A DNA stretch of 64,000 bases from Vibrio fortis (GCF_000695685.1 NZ_JFFR01000020.1:1-64000); one strand, 5' to 3'; positions 30,536-41,275 are shown, counted from the first letter of the stretch. The notes: generated by a model not told the origin, from the letters alone. Translations and numbers: made by a program.

Positions 30536-31420
30536 ATGGATCTGAATTCATTGAAGTATTTTATTGCAGTTTATGAAGAGCGAGGCGTCTCCAATGCGGC
30601 TAAGCAGCTTGGGATTACGCCATCAGCGGTGAGCCAAAACATCTCTAAACTGAATGAGTTCTATAATGAGGTTCTATTCGTTCGTTCTGGCAATACCCTT
30701 GTTCCGACCAGTAAAGGTGAGAGCCTCTATCAAGCGGTGAAACCTCATGTCGATGCGATAGCTGCTGAGTCAACGGCGCTGCGCAACCCAAGAAAATCTA
30801 AGCGAGTGATTACCTACTTTGGCCACAAAGATGGCGATATTCTCTTTTACCCTCAGTTATTAAACGCGATATCTCATTCTAACTTTGATCTCTCATTGAC
30901 CAACCGTGCCAACTTTGTCGCTCAAGATGAGTGGTTAGATGAACTGCGCCTACGCAAAGCAGATTTCATGATATCCACCCAACCTGTTGAGCTCAGTGGA
31001 TTCGAAAATACCTTATTGTTTGAAGATGAACTCGTCGCCGTGTGTTCTGAAAATCACCCGAAAAGAGACGCGATGCTCGATGAGTCCCGTTTTCTGGAAT
31101 TGGATTTTATTGCTTGGAACACTCAAAGAGAGCAGCCTTTCATTTTAGATTCGTTATATTCCGGCAATGTAGAAAACCGCAATATCGTCTATACCTCGGA
31201 CTCACTGCTCACTTCACTATATATGGTTTCTAAGAGTGAGTTGGTGTGCGTTGTAACCAAGCGCCATGCAGAGATGCTGAAAAATGAGCTGAATCTCTCT
31301 ATCCATTCATTACCATTCTCTGAAAAGCTCTCTATTCCTGTCTACCTCAGTTATCGAAAAGTGCCTAAATCCGATGTCGTCCTTCATTGGGTTTTGAATC
31401 AAATCCAAGCCATCATATAA
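30536..31420 (+). CDS. LysR-family transcriptional regulator
   Basis: A 294-residue LysR-type regulator with the usual N-terminal helix-turn-helix (about 1-60: LNSLKYFIAVYEERGVSNAA, then LGITPSAVSQNISKL) and an effector-binding domain. GGAGG at 30525-30529 gives a strong ribosome binding site. There is no divergent partner: the next gene downstream, a small lipoprotein, is in the same direction 116 bases away. Target and ligand are unknown. Confidence 0.9.
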   Translation: MDLNSLKYFIAVYEERGVSNAAKQLGITPSAVSQNISKLNEFYNEVLFVRSGNTLVPTSKGESLYQAVKPHVDAIAAESTALRNPRKSKRVITYFGHKDGDILFYPQLLNAISHSNFDLSLTNRANFVAQDEWLDELRLRKADFMISTQPVELSGFENTLLFEDELVAVCSENHPKRDAMLDESRFLELDFIAWNTQREQPFILDSLYSGNVENRNIVYTSDSLLTSLYMVSKSELVCVVTKRHAEMLKNELNLSIHSLPFSEKLSIPVYLSYRKVPKSDVVLHWVLNQIQAII

Positions 31421-31536
31421 CAACAATTTACGCTTTAACTTCAGCTAAACTGCGTTTTTAGCAGAGGTAAATAGAGACGCTTTAATATTCAGGTTAATCA
31501 TTAATCGATTTCAAATGAATGTTTAAGGTGATAAAG

Positions 31537-32058
31537 ATGAGCTTTCGAGTGACGACGATAGGCGTACTAGCAACAATGCTGTTAGTGGGTTGTGACGGTG
31601 AATCAACCAGTGAAAATGGTTACGAGACTAAAGGTGATGAACAACATATTACGTATGCTCTGTCTTACTACGATGCATTAAATTCTAATTGTTCTGACAG
31701 CTGCGGTGTTGTGGCGGAAGATAGCAGTGGAAACCATTATAAACTTTCTGTGGCGGATACCGCTGCGCGAGGTGGCAACAACTACGCTTATCTAGAGCAC
31801 AAATACCATGATATCGAATTAGTGCCTTATCTTGGCTCCAGTTCTAACAAAGATTACGCCAACTATGTTCGACTCGATAGTGAACAGTTGGGGTATATAT
31901 ATCCGACTCTCGATCAGAGTAAGCCTGTATTGTGTATTAGTTTTACGACCCGAGATGGCTTTATCCGAATTACCGGGCTGTACCCGGGTTCGTTTGAAAT
32001 GAGCCATTGCAAATGGCAATCAGATGCTCCAAACCTGCTGAGCAGAGTGAGCTATTAG
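31537..32058 (+). CDS. Small putative lipoprotein
   Basis: A 173-residue predicted lipoprotein without a family I recognise. The signal peptide ends in the lipobox LLVGC (C19), followed by D20, which in E. coli would favour retention in the inner membrane. The mature part contains cysteines in NSNCSDSCGVV, a possible disulfide loop, and two more cysteines in LCISF and SHCKW near the end. I prefer the ATG at 31537, six bases after AAGGTG, to one at 31519 that would put a charged stretch before the signal peptide. A terminator follows. Confidence 0.75.
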   Translation: MSFRVTTIGVLATMLLVGCDGESTSENGYETKGDEQHITYALSYYDALNSNCSDSCGVVAEDSSGNHYKLSVADTAARGGNNYAYLEHKYHDIELVPYLGSSSNKDYANYVRLDSEQLGYIYPTLDQSKPVLCISFTTRDGFIRITGLYPGSFEMSHCKWQSDAPNLLSRVSY

Positions 32059-32126
32059 TTGATTCGAGATAAAGAGATCTGGGAGTATTTGAACGAATAC
32101 TTTATTGCTTTGGATAGAATTTACAA

Positions 32127-32155
32127 AAAAGCCTCGCATTAGCGAGGCTTTAAAA
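32127..32155. terminator. Bidirectional intrinsic terminator
   Basis: Perfect 10-bp stem AAAGCCTCGC/GCGAGGCTTT with ATTA loop, between the convergent lipoprotein and suhB genes. An A-run on the left and a T-rich stretch on the right let it serve both. Confidence 0.88.
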
Positions 32156-32206
32156 TTTTGTCTCTTAACTGTCGTTATCGAAGTTAGAGCTTATCAAAGG
32201 TCTGAA

Positions 32207-33010
32207 TTACTTCAGCATACCTTCGTTTGCGTTCTCACGAACGTGCTTAAGAATTGCTTTAACACCGCGTGCGCTTGAAGCAACAACGTTACCAGACTTC
32301 ATGTAGTCAGTACCGCCAGCGAAATCAGTCAGGATTGCGCCTGCTTCACGTGCGATTAGATCACCTGCAGCCATATCCCATGGTTTTAGGTCTAGCTCTA
32401 GGTAACCGTCAACACGGCCAGCTGCTAGGTAACATAGGTCTAGTGCTGGAGAACCAGTACGACGGAAGTCAGAACAATCAACGAATAGACCAGAGATGAT
32501 CTTCATGAAAGATTCAGAGTGTTGTTTAGCTTTGAATGGGAAGCCTGCAGCTAGGATAGAACCTTGTAGGTCTTTCAGCTGAGTTACACGCATACGAGCG
32601 TTGTTTAGCTGAGCACCAGCACCACGTTGAGCTGTGAATAGCTCGTTTAGCATTGGGTCGTAAACACACGCAACTTCAGTACGGCCGTTCATGCGAACAG
32701 CGATAGATACTGCGAAGTGTGGGAAGCCTTTAACGAAGTTGTTCGTGCCATCTAGTGGGTCAACGATCCATTGAACATCAGAGTCTTTACCTTCAGTAAG
32801 ACCGTTCTCTTCAGAAACAATGCTGTGCTCTGGGTAAGAAGCTTTGATTGTTTCAATAATCATGTATTCAGCTTCTTTAGCAATATTTACAACGTAGTCG
32901 TTGTTGCCTTTCAAAGATGTTTCGATCTTATCAGTTGTTTCTAGAGATTTAGCAATGTGATTGCCTGCTTTACGCGCAGCGCGAATAGCAATGTTTAGCA
33001 TTGGATGCAT
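32207..33010 (-). CDS. suhB: Inositol-1-monophosphatase SuhB
   Basis: SuhB is a magnesium-dependent inositol monophosphatase that also acts in ribosomal RNA transcription and ribosome assembly with the Nus factors in E. coli. The 267 residues match the E. coli length. Metal-binding residues are E67 (SEENG), D84 and D87 (IVDPLDGTNNF) and D212 (PWDMAAGDLIAREAG), numbered exactly as in E. coli. It is divergent from trmJ, with 181 bases between. Confidence 0.97.
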   Translation of the reverse strand: MHPMLNIAIRAARKAGNHIAKSLETTDKIETSLKGNNDYVVNIAKEAEYMIIETIKASYPEHSIVSEENGLTEGKDSDVQWIVDPLDGTNNFVKGFPHFAVSIAVRMNGRTEVACVYDPMLNELFTAQRGAGAQLNNARMRVTQLKDLQGSILAAGFPFKAKQHSESFMKIISGLFVDCSDFRRTGSPALDLCYLAAGRVDGYLELDLKPWDMAAGDLIAREAGAILTDFAGGTDYMKSGNVVASSARGVKAILKHVRENANEGMLK

Positions 33011-33191
33011 ATGGAAATTCCCACAAGATGTTAAAGAACGATTTAAAGCGGCGGCGAGTATACCAAAGTTTTTGCAAAAGGGAAGTGGTTATTTTTTGAA
33101 CTCTTGAAATCACATTCCTGTTAGGGTCTGACCATTTTACTTTGTGATGTGTTAATATCTCGCGATTATTTTTAAAGTGGTGTCATATAGC

Positions 33192-33920
33192 ATGTTAGAC
33201 AATGTAAAAGTCGTTCTCGTTGGTACTTCTCACTCGGGTAATATCGGCTCTGCCGCTCGTGCGATGAAAGTTATGGGTTTAAGCCAATTAGTATTGGTGG
33301 ATCCTCAGTGTGAAGTAGATGAGCAAACAATGGCTTTGGCAGCAGGTGCTGGTGACATCGCAGAGAACGCGGTCATCGTATCGACGTTAGAAGAAGCAGT
33401 AAAAGATTGTGGCCTAGTTGTAGGTTCAAGTGCTCGTTCTCGCACGCTAGAGTGGCCGATGTTAGAGCCACGTGAGTGTGGTGAGAAGTTCGCTATCGAA
33501 GGACAAAAGCACCCAGTAGCGCTTATCTTTGGCCGTGAACGTACGGGTTTAACAAATGAAGAACTACAAAAGTGTCACTACCACGTTTGTATTCCAGCGA
33601 ACCCAGAGTACAGCTCACTAAACCTAGCGATGGCAGTTCAGACATTGAGCTATGAAGTTCGTGTTGCACACCTAAATCAAGAGGCTAGCCAGTACCCTCC
33701 ACAAGCTGAAGATGAGTATCCACGTCACGAAGAGCTCGAAATGTTCTACGAGCACCTTGAAAAAGTGATTACTGATACCCAATTTATCTCTAAGGACAAA
33801 CCAGGTCAGGTGATGAATAAACTTCGTCGTCTGTTTAGCCGTGCACGCCCTGAAATCCAAGAAATTAATACTCTTCGTGGTATTTTGACCTCGGTTGAGA
33901 AGTCTCAAAAGGGCGAATAA
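33192..33920 (+). CDS. trmJ: tRNA (cytidine/uridine-2'-O-)-methyltransferase TrmJ
   Basis: TrmJ is a SPOUT methyltransferase that methylates the ribose of position 32 in tRNAs. The 242 residues align closely with E. coli Trm[20 protein letters not shown] at the N-terminus, [20 protein letters not shown] (the trefoil-knot S-adenosylmethionine site), and [17 protein letters not shown]. The C-terminal extension is typical of the family. I start at MLDNVKVV, since a GTG five codons upstream adds residues not in the family. iscR lies just downstream, a linkage conserved in gammaproteobacteria. Confidence 0.96.
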   Translation: MLDNVKVVLVGTSHSGNIGSAARAMKVMGLSQLVLVDPQCEVDEQTMALAAGAGDIAENAVIVSTLEEAVKDCGLVVGSSARSRTLEWPMLEPRECGEKFAIEGQKHPVALIFGRERTGLTNEELQKCHYHVCIPANPEYSSLNLAMAVQTLSYEVRVAHLNQEASQYPPQAEDEYPRHEELEMFYEHLEKVITDTQFISKDKPGQVMNKLRRLFSRARPEIQEINTLRGILTSVEKSQKGE

Positions 33921-33945
33921 GTACCCACAAATTCCGTAAGGGTGA

Positions 33946-33995
33946 ATACCTGACTAATATAGTCAACTAAATACTTGACCAATTTAGTCAGGTAT
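33946..33995 (+). promoter_or_regulatory. Two abutting IscR type 1 sites before iscR
   Basis: Two 25-bp sites touch at 33970/33971. The first (33946-33970) has ATACCTGACT then AGTCAACTA; the second (33971-33995) has ATACTTGACC then AGTCAGGTAT. Both fit the IscR type 1 pattern, which holo-IscR uses to repress its own operon. The second also contains a -35-like TTGACC (33975-33980). Confidence 0.85.
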
Positions 33996-34037
33996 GGGAA
34001 GATTCCAACCACATAAACAATGTGGATACGGTGTGAT

Positions 34038-34559
34038 ATGAAACTTACATCTAAAGGAAGATATGCGGTCACAGCTATGCTAGATGTAGCACTGCATTCG
34101 CAAAAAAGCCCTGTACCTTTGGCTGACATCTCTGAACGTCAAGGTATTTCGTTATCTTACTTAGAACAACTTTTTTCTAAGTTGCGCAAAGCTGGCCTAG
34201 TGGCAAGTGTGCGCGGTCCTGGTGGTGGTTACCGCTTGGGCGCAGAAGCTGGTGACATTGCTGTCGGAACAGTGATCGCCGCCGTTGATGAATCGGTTGA
34301 CGCTACTAAGTGTCACGGTCGTGGTGATTGCCAAGGTGGCACTCGTTGCCTTACGCACACACTGTGGCGTGATCTAAGCTCCCGCATCAGCAGCTTCTTA
34401 AATGACATTACGCTCGGTGAGCTAATGAAAGACAACGAAGTTTTAGAAATTTCTGATCGTCAAGACATCGATCTTGCGGTTAATAATGGTTTTGCACATA
34501 AAAATACGAGCACTACAACGATTAGTGCAGCACCTCACGGTGTTAATGCCCGCTCTTAG
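34038..34559 (+). CDS. iscR: Iron-sulfur cluster regulator IscR
   Basis: IscR is an Rrf2-family repressor that senses cluster supply by carrying a [2Fe-2S] cluster. The 173 residues start [11 protein letters not shown], followed by the winged helix ([20 protein letters not shown]) and the cluster ligands C92, C98 and C104 with H107 in [17 protein letters not shown], all at the E. coli positions. An in-frame codon at 34020 would add six unconserved residues. The gene begins iscRSUA-hscBA-fdx-iscX. Confidence 0.97.
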   Translation: MKLTSKGRYAVTAMLDVALHSQKSPVPLADISERQGISLSYLEQLFSKLRKAGLVASVRGPGGGYRLGAEAGDIAVGTVIAAVDESVDATKCHGRGDCQGGTRCLTHTLWRDLSSRISSFLNDITLGELMKDNEVLEISDRQDIDLAVNNGFAHKNTSTTTISAAPHGVNARS

Positions 34560-34586
34560 CGGTCAGTTTTTACATTGGAGTAGAAA

Positions 34587-35801
34587 ATGAAACTGCCTAT
34601 TTACTTTGACTATTCAGCTACTTGCCCAGTTGATTCTCGTGTTGCTGAAAAAATGGTTCAGTGTATGACGATGGACGGTAACTTCGGTAACCCAGCATCT
34701 CGTTCACACCGTTACGGCTGGCAAGCAGAAGAGTCAGTAGATAATGCTCGTGAGCAAATTGCCGATCTCCTGAATGCAGATCCACGTGAAATCGTATTCA
34801 CGTCTGGTGCAACAGAATCTGACAACCTTGCTATTAAAGGTGCTGCGCACTTTTACGAGAAGAAAGGTAAGCACGTAATCACGTGCAAAACAGAACACAA
34901 AGCGGTTCTTGATCCATGTCGTCAACTTGAGCGTGAAGGCTACGAGGTAACTTACCTAGAGCCAGAATCAAACGGCATCATCGATCTAGACAAGCTACAA
35001 GCTGCAATGCGTGAAGATACAGTGCTTGTTTCTATCATGCACGTAAACAACGAAATCGGCGTTATCCAAGATATCAATGCAATCGGCGAACTATGTCGTT
35101 CACGCAAGATCATCTTCCACGTTGATGCGGCTCAGTCTGCGGGTAAAATCCCACTAGACGTACAAGAGACTAAAGTTGACCTAATCTCACTTTCAGCTCA
35201 CAAAATGTACGGTCCTAAAGGTATCGGTGCACTTTACGTTCGTCGTAAGCCTCGTATTCGTCTTGAAGCTCAAATGCACGGTGGTGGTCACGAGCGTGGT
35301 TTCCGCTCTGGTACACTAGCGACACACCAAATCGTTGGTATGGGTGAAGCGTGTGCAATCGCTAAACAAGATATGCAGAAAGATTACGACCACGCACTAG
35401 CGTTACGTGAGCGTCTACTGAAAGGTGTTCAAGACCTTGAAGCAGTAACGGTAAACGGTGACCTAGACCAGCGTGTTCCGCACAACCTAAACGTGAGCTT
35501 TGCTTTCGTTGAAGGTGAGTCTCTGCTTATGTCTCTAAAAGACCTAGCAGTATCATCAGGTTCTGCATGTACATCTGCAAGCCTAGAGCCATCTTACGTT
35601 CTACGTGCTCTTGGTCTGAACGATGAACTGGCACATAGCTCAGTACGTTTCTCATTCGGCCGTTTTACAACGGAAGAAGAAGTTGACTACGCAATCGCAC
35701 AGATTCGTGTAGCAGTAAACAAATTACGCGACATGTCTCCTCTATGGGATATGTATAAAGAAGGGATTGATCTGGACACTGTTGAGTGGGCACATCACTA
35801 A
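34587..35801 (+). CDS. iscS: Cysteine desulfurase IscS
   Basis: A PLP enzyme that takes sulfur from cysteine for iron-sulfur clusters, tRNA thiolation and other uses. The 404 residues equal the E. coli length. K206 in [12 protein letters not shown] binds PLP, and C328 in [14 protein letters not shown] carries the persulfide. The gene lies 27 bases after iscR. Confidence 0.98.
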   Translation: MKLPIYFDYSATCPVDSRVAEKMVQCMTMDGNFGNPASRSHRYGWQAEESVDNAREQIADLLNADPREIVFTSGATESDNLAIKGAAHFYEKKGKHVITCKTEHKAVLDPCRQLEREGYEVTYLEPESNGIIDLDKLQAAMREDTVLVSIMHVNNEIGVIQDINAIGELCRSRKIIFHVDAAQSAGKIPLDVQETKVDLISLSAHKMYGPKGIGALYVRRKPRIRLEAQMHGGGHERGFRSGTLATHQIVGMGEACAIAKQDMQKDYDHALALRERLLKGVQDLEAVTVNGDLDQRVPHNLNVSFAFVEGESLLMSLKDLAVSSGSACTSASLEPSYVLRALGLNDELAHSSVRFSFGRFTTEEEVDYAIAQIRVAVNKLRDMSPLWDMYKEGIDLDTVEWAHH

Positions 35802-35834
35802 TCTCACGGATATAGAGGATTCGAGGTAACTATC

Positions 35835-36212
35835 ATGGCATATAGCGAAAAAGTAATTGATCACTACGAAAACCCACGTAACGTAGGTTCGTTTGACAAA
35901 GAAGATCCAAATGTAGGTAGCGGCATGGTTGGCGCTCCAGCATGTGGTGACGTAATGAAACTGCAAATCAAGGTAACACCAGAAGGTATTATCGAAGATG
36001 CAAAATTTAAGACATACGGTTGTGGTAGTGCAATCGCGTCTAGCTCACTAGTTACTGAGTGGGTTAAAGGTAAGAGCATCGATGAAGCAGCTGCAATCAA
36101 AAACTCTGAAATTGCAGAAGAGCTAGAGCTTCCACCAGTGAAAGTTCACTGTTCGATTCTTGCTGAAGATGCAATTAAAGCAGCCGTTGCGGATTACAAA
36201 AAGAAGCGTTAA
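35835..36212 (+). CDS. iscU: Iron-sulfur cluster scaffold IscU
   Basis: The scaffold on which new [2Fe-2S] clusters are built. Its 125 residues carry ligands C37, C63 and C106 with H105, and the HscA recognition motif LPPVK at 99-103. iscS is 33 bases upstream. A hairpin separates iscU from iscA. Confidence 0.98.
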   Translation: MAYSEKVIDHYENPRNVGSFDKEDPNVGSGMVGAPACGDVMKLQIKVTPEGIIEDAKFKTYGCGSAIASSSLVTEWVKGKSIDEAAAIKNSEIAEELELPPVKVHCSILAEDAIKAAVADYKKKR

Positions 36213-36254
36213 TTGTACCCCGTAGCGAATCGTTGTAAAAAAATAGTAATATTA

Positions 36255-36275
36255 GGGAGTGCGTTTTGCACTCCC
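36255..36275 (+). other. Hairpin in the iscU-iscA gap
   Basis: A perfect 8-bp stem GGGAGTGC/GCACTCCC with a five-base loop (GTTTT), in the 98-base gap between iscU and iscA. There is no T-run after it, so it would act as an mRNA processing or stability element, or a partial attenuator, rather than a full terminator. Confidence 0.7.
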
Positions 36276-36310
36276 ACTGAGTTCTCAAATTATTAAAACA
36301 AGGTTGTAGT

Positions 36311-36634
36311 ATGGCCATCACCATGACAGAGACGGCGGCAAGCCGAGTTCAAGCATTCCTAGATAACCGAGGTAAAGGTATCGGGTTACGTTTGGGCGTA
36401 AAAACCACTGGCTGTTCAGGTATGGCATATGTACTTGAGTTCGTTGACGAACTTAATGAAGAAGACCAAGTATTTGAGCACTCAGGTGTTAAGGTCATCA
36501 TTGATCCTAAGAGCTTGGTTTACCTAGATGGCACTGAGCTTGATTATGTAAAAGAAGGCCTAAACGAAGGTTTTGAATTCAACAACCCAAATGCGAAAGG
36601 CGAGTGTGGTTGTGGTGAGAGCTTTAATGTATAA
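36311..36634 (+). CDS. iscA: A-type iron-sulfur carrier IscA
   Basis: A 107-residue A-type carrier protein that receives or delivers clusters and iron. The three conserved cysteines are C35 (TTGCSGMAY), C99 and C101 (GECGCGESF) at the E. coli positions. hscB follows after 96 bases. Confidence 0.97.
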   Translation: MAITMTETAASRVQAFLDNRGKGIGLRLGVKTTGCSGMAYVLEFVDELNEEDQVFEHSGVKVIIDPKSLVYLDGTELDYVKEGLNEGFEFNNPNAKGECGCGESFNV

Positions 36635-36730
36635 GTGCTTCAATGGCTAAGCATCTATTGTAAGCGCATCGATTGTAAGCAACGTACAATTAGGCTCTGC
36701 ATCAGGGCCTAAAATTAGGACCACCTTTAC

Positions 36731-37246
36731 ATGAATCATTTCGAATTATTTGGGCTACCACTTCAGTTTCAACTGGATGGTAGCCTTCTTGCTTCTCAGT
36801 TTAGAGATCTGCAGCGTCAATTTCACCCAGACAACTTTGCGACTGCCTCCGAGCGTGATCGCTTGCTAGCGGTGCAAAAAGCTTCTCAAATCAATGACGC
36901 TTATCAGGTACTTAAGAACCCAATTAGTCGCGCAGAGCACCTATTAGTGCAGAACGGCGTTGATATTCGTGGTGAACAGCAAACCATGCAAGATCCCATG
37001 TTCCTTATGGAGCAGATGGAACTGCGTGAAGAATTAGAGCATATCGCAGCAAGCCCAGATGGTGCTGACGAGCTGTTCGACTTCGATACTAAAGTCGGCA
37101 AAATGTACAAACAACACCTTGCGCAGATCGAGCAACAGCTGGATCAAGCCGCATGGGAAGAAGCCGCCGACAGTGTTCGTAAGCTGAAATTCATCGCAAA
37201 ACTCAAGAAAGAAATAGAACAAGTCGAAGATCACCTGCTCGACTAG
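36731..37246 (+). CDS. hscB: Co-chaperone HscB
   Basis: A J-domain co-chaperone that brings IscU to HscA. The 171 residues have an N-terminal J domain with the HPD motif at 32-34 (RQFHPDNFA) and a C-terminal three-helix domain that binds IscU. hscA starts 22 bases downstream. Confidence 0.97.
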   Translation: MNHFELFGLPLQFQLDGSLLASQFRDLQRQFHPDNFATASERDRLLAVQKASQINDAYQVLKNPISRAEHLLVQNGVDIRGEQQTMQDPMFLMEQMELREELEHIAASPDGADELFDFDTKVGKMYKQHLAQIEQQLDQAAWEEAADSVRKLKFIAKLKKEIEQVEDHLLD

Positions 37247-37268
37247 CGACTAGATAAAAGGAATCCTC

Positions 37269-39119
37269 ATGGCATTACTTCAAATTGCAGAACCAGGACA
37301 AAGCTCAGCACCGCATGAGCATAAGCTGGCTGTGGGTATCGACCTAGGTACCACCAACTCTCTTGTTGCCTCGGTTCGCAGTGGTGAAGCGACGACTTTA
37401 GCGGATGCTCAAGGCCGCTCAATTTTGCCTTCTGTGGTTCACTATCAAGCTGATTCTCACACTACTGGCCAAGAGGCTCGTGATTGTGCACAGACTGATC
37501 CACAGAACACCATCATTTCAGTGAAGCGTCTTATTGGTCGTTCTTTGGCTGATATTCAGCAGCGTTACCCATCACTGCCTTATCAATTTGAAGAGAGCGA
37601 TAACGGCTTACCAGTTATTCGTACTGAACAAGGCACTAAGAACCCAATTCAAGTATCGGCTGATATCTTGCGTACTTTGGGTCAACGTGCCGAGTCTACG
37701 TTAGGCGGTGAGCTTGCGGGTGCGGTAATTACTGTTCCAGCATACTTCGACGATGCGCAGCGTGCTGGTACAAAAGATGCGGCGCAACTGGCTGGTCTTC
37801 ATGTTCTTCGCCTTTTGAATGAGCCGACGGCTGCTGCGATTGCTTATGGTCTAGATTCAGGCCAAGAAGGCGTGATTGCGGTATACGACTTGGGTGGTGG
37901 TACGTTTGATATCTCTATCCTGCGTCTGTCGAAAGGTGTATTTGAAGTATTGGCAACAGGTGGTGACTCTGCGCTGGGTGGTGACGATTTTGACCATTTA
38001 GTTGCTGAGCACTTCCAACAGCAAGCCGGTTTGACTGAGCTGACTGCTGAACAAAGCCGCATTCTACTAGATGCTGCGACGGACGCTAAAATCCGCCTTT
38101 CTGCAGAAGAGCAAGTTGACGTCGAAGTCCTTGGTTGGAACGGAACCCTGACTCGTGATGAGTTCAACGACATCATCAAGCCACTGGTTAAGAAAACACT
38201 GATGTCTTGTCGCCGTGCATTGAAAGATGCTGACGTAGACGCTGATGAAGTGCTTGAAGTCGTTATGGTAGGCGGTTCAACTCGTACTTTGTTTGTTCGT
38301 GAAATGGTCGGTGACTTCTTTGGTCGCACACCACTGACGAGCATTAACCCTGATGAAGTGGTTGCGATTGGTGCTTCAATTCAAGCGGATATCCTAGCGG
38401 GCAACAAGCCAGATGCGGAAATGCTGCTATTGGACGTAATCCCACTTTCATTGGGTATCGAAACCATGGGTGGTCTAGTAGAAAAGATCATTCCTCGTAA
38501 CACCACGATCCCTGTCGCTCGTGCGCAAGAGTTTACTACCTTTAAAGATGGTCAAACGGCAATGACGGTTCATACTGTTCAAGGTGAGCGTGAGATGGTT
38601 GATGACTGTCGTTCGCTAGCACGTTTTGCGCTCAAAGGTATTCCTCCTATGGCTGCGGGCGCTGCGCATATCCGCGTAACTTACCAAGTGGATGCAGACG
38701 GCCTTTTGTCTGTGACAGCAATGGAAAAGAGCACGGGCGTTCAAGCGGAAATCCAAGTTAAGCCATCATACGGTCTAAGCGATGATGAAGTGGCTAACAT
38801 GCTCAAAGACTCAATGACATACGCGAAAGAAGACATGCAAGCTCGTGCGCTAGCTGAGCAGCGTGTAGAAGCGGATCGTGTGATTGAAGGCCTAATTGCA
38901 GCAATGCAGGCAGATGGCGACGAGCTGCTTAACGAACAAGAGAAACAACAATTGCTACAAGCTATTGAGTCTCTGATCGAAAAGCGTAACGGTGATGACG
39001 TTGATGCCATCGAGCTAGAGATTAAGAATACAGACAAAGCGAGCCAAGACTTTGCTTCTCGTCGTATGGATAAATCAATTCGTGCTGCACTGTCAGGTCA
39101 GTCAGTCGATAATATTTAA
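37269..39119 (+). CDS. hscA: Hsp70-type chaperone HscA
   Basis: A specialised Hsp70 that drives cluster transfer from IscU in an ATP cycle. The 616 residues (E. coli 616) have the nucleotide-binding domain from about residue 20 ([35 protein letters not shown]) and a substrate-binding domain from about 390 that recognises LPPVK. fdx follows after 20 bases. Confidence 0.98.
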   Translation: MALLQIAEPGQSSAPHEHKLAVGIDLGTTNSLVASVRSGEATTLADAQGRSILPSVVHYQADSHTTGQEARDCAQTDPQNTIISVKRLIGRSLADIQQRYPSLPYQFEESDNGLPVIRTEQGTKNPIQVSADILRTLGQRAESTLGGELAGAVITVPAYFDDAQRAGTKDAAQLAGLHVLRLLNEPTAAAIAYGLDSGQEGVIAVYDLGGGTFDISILRLSKGVFEVLATGGDSALGGDDFDHLVAEHFQQQAGLTELTAEQSRILLDAATDAKIRLSAEEQVDVEVLGWNGTLTRDEFNDIIKPLVKKTLMSCRRALKDADVDADEVLEVVMVGGSTRTLFVREMVGDFFGRTPLTSINPDEVVAIGASIQADILAGNKPDAEMLLLDVIPLSLGIETMGGLVEKIIPRNTTIPVARAQEFTTFKDGQTAMTVHTVQGEREMVDDCRSLARFALKGIPPMAAGAAHIRVTYQVDADGLLSVTAMEKSTGVQAEIQVKPSYGLSDDEVANMLKDSMTYAKEDMQARALAEQRVEADRVIEGLIAAMQADGDELLNEQEKQQLLQAIESLIEKRNGDDVDAIELEIKNTDKASQDFASRRMDKSIRAALSGQSVDNI

Positions 39120-39139
39120 TAGTTAGAGAATAGATAAAC

Positions 39140-39478
39140 ATGCCAAAGATTATTGTTTTACCTCACGAAGATCTATGTCCAGAAGGCGCAGTGCTAGAAG
39201 CAGAAACTGGCGAGACGGTACTTGATGTTGCACTAAAGGCAGGCATTGGTATTGAGCATGCATGTGAAAAGTCGTGTGCATGTACAACGTGTCACGTTGT
39301 GATTCGTGAAGGTTTCGATTCACTAGAAGAGAGCGACGATCTTGAAGATGACATGCTGGATAAAGCATGGGGTCTAGAGATGGAATCTCGTCTAGGTTGT
39401 CAGGCAAAAGTTGCGGATGAAGATCTCGTTGTTGAGATTCCAAAATACACGCTAAACCTAGCTTCTGAAGATCACTAA
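39140..39478 (+). CDS. fdx: Isc-type [2Fe-2S] ferredoxin
   Basis: A 112-residue adrenodoxin-type ferredoxin that supplies electrons for cluster assembly. Ligands are C42, C48 and C51 (ACEKSCACTTC) and C87 (RLGCQAK); C46 is the extra conserved cysteine of the Isc type. Confidence 0.97.
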   Translation: MPKIIVLPHEDLCPEGAVLEAETGETVLDVALKAGIGIEHACEKSCACTTCHVVIREGFDSLEESDDLEDDMLDKAWGLEMESRLGCQAKVADEDLVVEIPKYTLNLASEDH

Positions 39479-39572
39479 AACTCAAGCCAAATGGCGAAGA
39501 TTTTAGTAAAACTGGCTTAGAATAATAGTGTATTAGAGGCGCATGAGTGCCTTTAACTAATAAGGAAATGAT

Positions 39573-39773
39573 ATGAGCTTAAAGTGGATTGACTCGCGAG
39601 ATATCGCGATTGAACTATGCGACTTATACCCTGATACGGATCCAAAAACAGTACGTTTTACCGATCTGCACCAATGGATATTAGATCTTGAAGACTTCGA
39701 TGATGAACCAAATCACTCGAATGAGAAGATCCTTGAGGCCATCATTCTATGCTGGATGGATGAGATGGACTAA
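39573..39773 (+). CDS. iscX: Iron-sulfur assembly modulator IscX
   Basis: A 66-residue acidic protein that binds IscS and iron and tunes cluster assembly. The family features are [19 protein letters not shown] at the N-terminus and ILCWMDEMD at the end. It closes the isc operon, 94 bases after fdx, with a terminator downstream. Confidence 0.96.
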   Translation: MSLKWIDSRDIAIELCDLYPDTDPKTVRFTDLHQWILDLEDFDDEPNHSNEKILEAIILCWMDEMD

Positions 39774-39848
39774 CGTCCTACGCTCATTTTTAACTTGGTG
39801 ATAGAGATAAGCTCTCTGAAAACACAGCCAAGTTAACAATTCTTACTA

Positions 39849-39878
39849 AAAAAAGCGGACCTTATGGTCCGTTTTTTT
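39849..39878 (+). terminator. Intrinsic terminator of the isc operon
   Basis: Stem built on CGGACC/GGTCCG with TTAT loop, extended by A-T pairs, with seven T on the 3' side. Confidence 0.92.
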
Positions 39879-39979
39879 ATCAAAATGACATTTTACTCCT
39901 ACATAATGCTAACATCAGTTCGCTAATAAAAAATAATCTGAATCACTAAGGTAACGTGGTTCAAAGACAAGGAGAAATC

Positions 39980-41275
39980 ATGTCTACACAGATGTCAGTA
40001 TTTTTAAGTCAAGAGCCTGCCCAGCCTCAGTGGGGAGACAAGGCTATCCTTTCGTTTTCAGAAGCAGGTGCGACAATCCACCTAGCAGGAGGCCACGATC
40101 TAGGTGCAGTTCAACGTGCTGGTCGTAAACTTGACGGACAAGGTATTTCGTTCATTTCACTGCAAGGCGAAGGTTGGGATCTGGAGAGTGTTTGGGCTTT
40201 CCACCAAGGTTATCGCGGCCCTAAAAAGCAAACCACGCTAGAGTGGGGCGAGCTACCAGAAGCGGAACAAGCTGAGCTAGAAGCTCGTATTCGCGCGACA
40301 GACTGGACTCGTGACATCATCAATAAAACGGCAGAAGAAGTTGCACCGCGTCAGCTGGCAACGATGGCTGCTGAATACATCAAATCTATCGCGCCAGAAG
40401 GTACAGTAAAAGCGAAGATCGTTAAAGACAAAGACCTACTTACTGAAGGTTGGGAAGGCATCTACGCTGTCGGTCGCGGTTCTGAGCGCACGTCAGCAAT
40501 GCTACAACTAGACTTCAACCCAACGGGTGATGAAAACGCGCCAGTATTTGCGTGTCTAGTAGGTAAGGGTATCACTTTCGATTCAGGCGGCTACAGCATC
40601 AAACCTGGTCAATTTATGACTGCGATGAAAGCAGACATGGGCGGCGCAGCAACAATTACTGGCGGTCTAGGTCTAGCAATCGAGCGTGGCTTGAATAAGC
40701 GTATCAAGCTTATCCTATGTTGTGCAGAGAACATGATCTCGGGTCGTGCTCTTAAGCTTGGCGATATCATCACCTACAAAAATGGCACCACTGTAGAGAT
40801 CATGAATACTGACGCGGAAGGTCGTTTGGTACTCGCTGATGGTCTGATGTACGCAAGTGAGCAAAATCCAGAGCTTATCATCGATTGTGCAACGCTGACT
40901 GGTGCGGCGAAGAATGCTCTAGGTAACGATTACCACGCACTAATGAGCTTTGACGATGAGCTTTCTCACCAAGCGCTAACTGCAGCAAATCAAGAGAAAG
41001 AAGGTCTATGGCCACTTCCATTGGCTGACTTCCACCGCGGCATGCTGCCATCAAACTTTGCTGATCTATCTAACATCAGCACTGGTGATTACACTCCAGG
41101 TGCAAGTACTGCAGCGGCATTCTTGTCTTACTTTGTTGATGACTACAAGAAAGGCTGGCTACATATGGACTGCGCGGGTACATACCGTAAGTCACCAAGT
41201 GATAAATGGGCAGCAGGCGCGACAGGCATGGGTGTTCGCACTCTGGCTCGTCTGCTTACCGAGCAAGCAAAATAA
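39980..41275 (+). CDS. pepB: Aminopeptidase B
   Basis: A leucyl-aminopeptidase-family (M17) metallopeptidase that removes N-terminal residues from peptides in the cytoplasm. The 431 residues (E. coli PepB 427) include the two-metal site with [15 protein letters not shown] and the family signature [20 protein letters not shown] ends seven bases before the chosen ATG (MSTQMSVFL). An in-frame GTG at 39956 would add eight residues ahead of this ribosome binding site. pepB next to isc is conserved among relatives. Confidence 0.95.
   Translation: MSTQMSVFLSQEPAQPQWGDKAILSFSEAGATIHLAGGHDLGAVQRAGRKLDGQGISFISLQGEGWDLESVWAFHQGYRGPKKQTTLEWGELPEAEQAELEARIRATDWTRDIINKTAEEVAPRQLATMAAEYIKSIAPEGTVKAKIVKDKDLLTEGWEGIYAVGRGSERTSAMLQLDFNPTGDENAPVFACLVGKGITFDSGGYSIKPGQFMTAMKADMGGAATITGGLGLAIERGLNKRIKLILCCAENMISGRALKLGDIITYKNGTTVEIMNTDAEGRLVLADGLMYASEQNPELIIDCATLTGAAKNALGNDYHALMSFDDELSHQALTAANQEKEGLWPLPLADFHRGMLPSNFADLSNISTGDYTPGASTAAAFLSYFVDDYKKGWLHMDCAGTYRKSPSDKWAAGATGMGVRTLARLLTEQAK

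Noticed and set aside
37844..38344. 166-residue minus-strand frame inside hscA
   Set aside because: It is the antisense shadow of a highly conserved gene, with Ser/Arg-rich composition typical of such frames.
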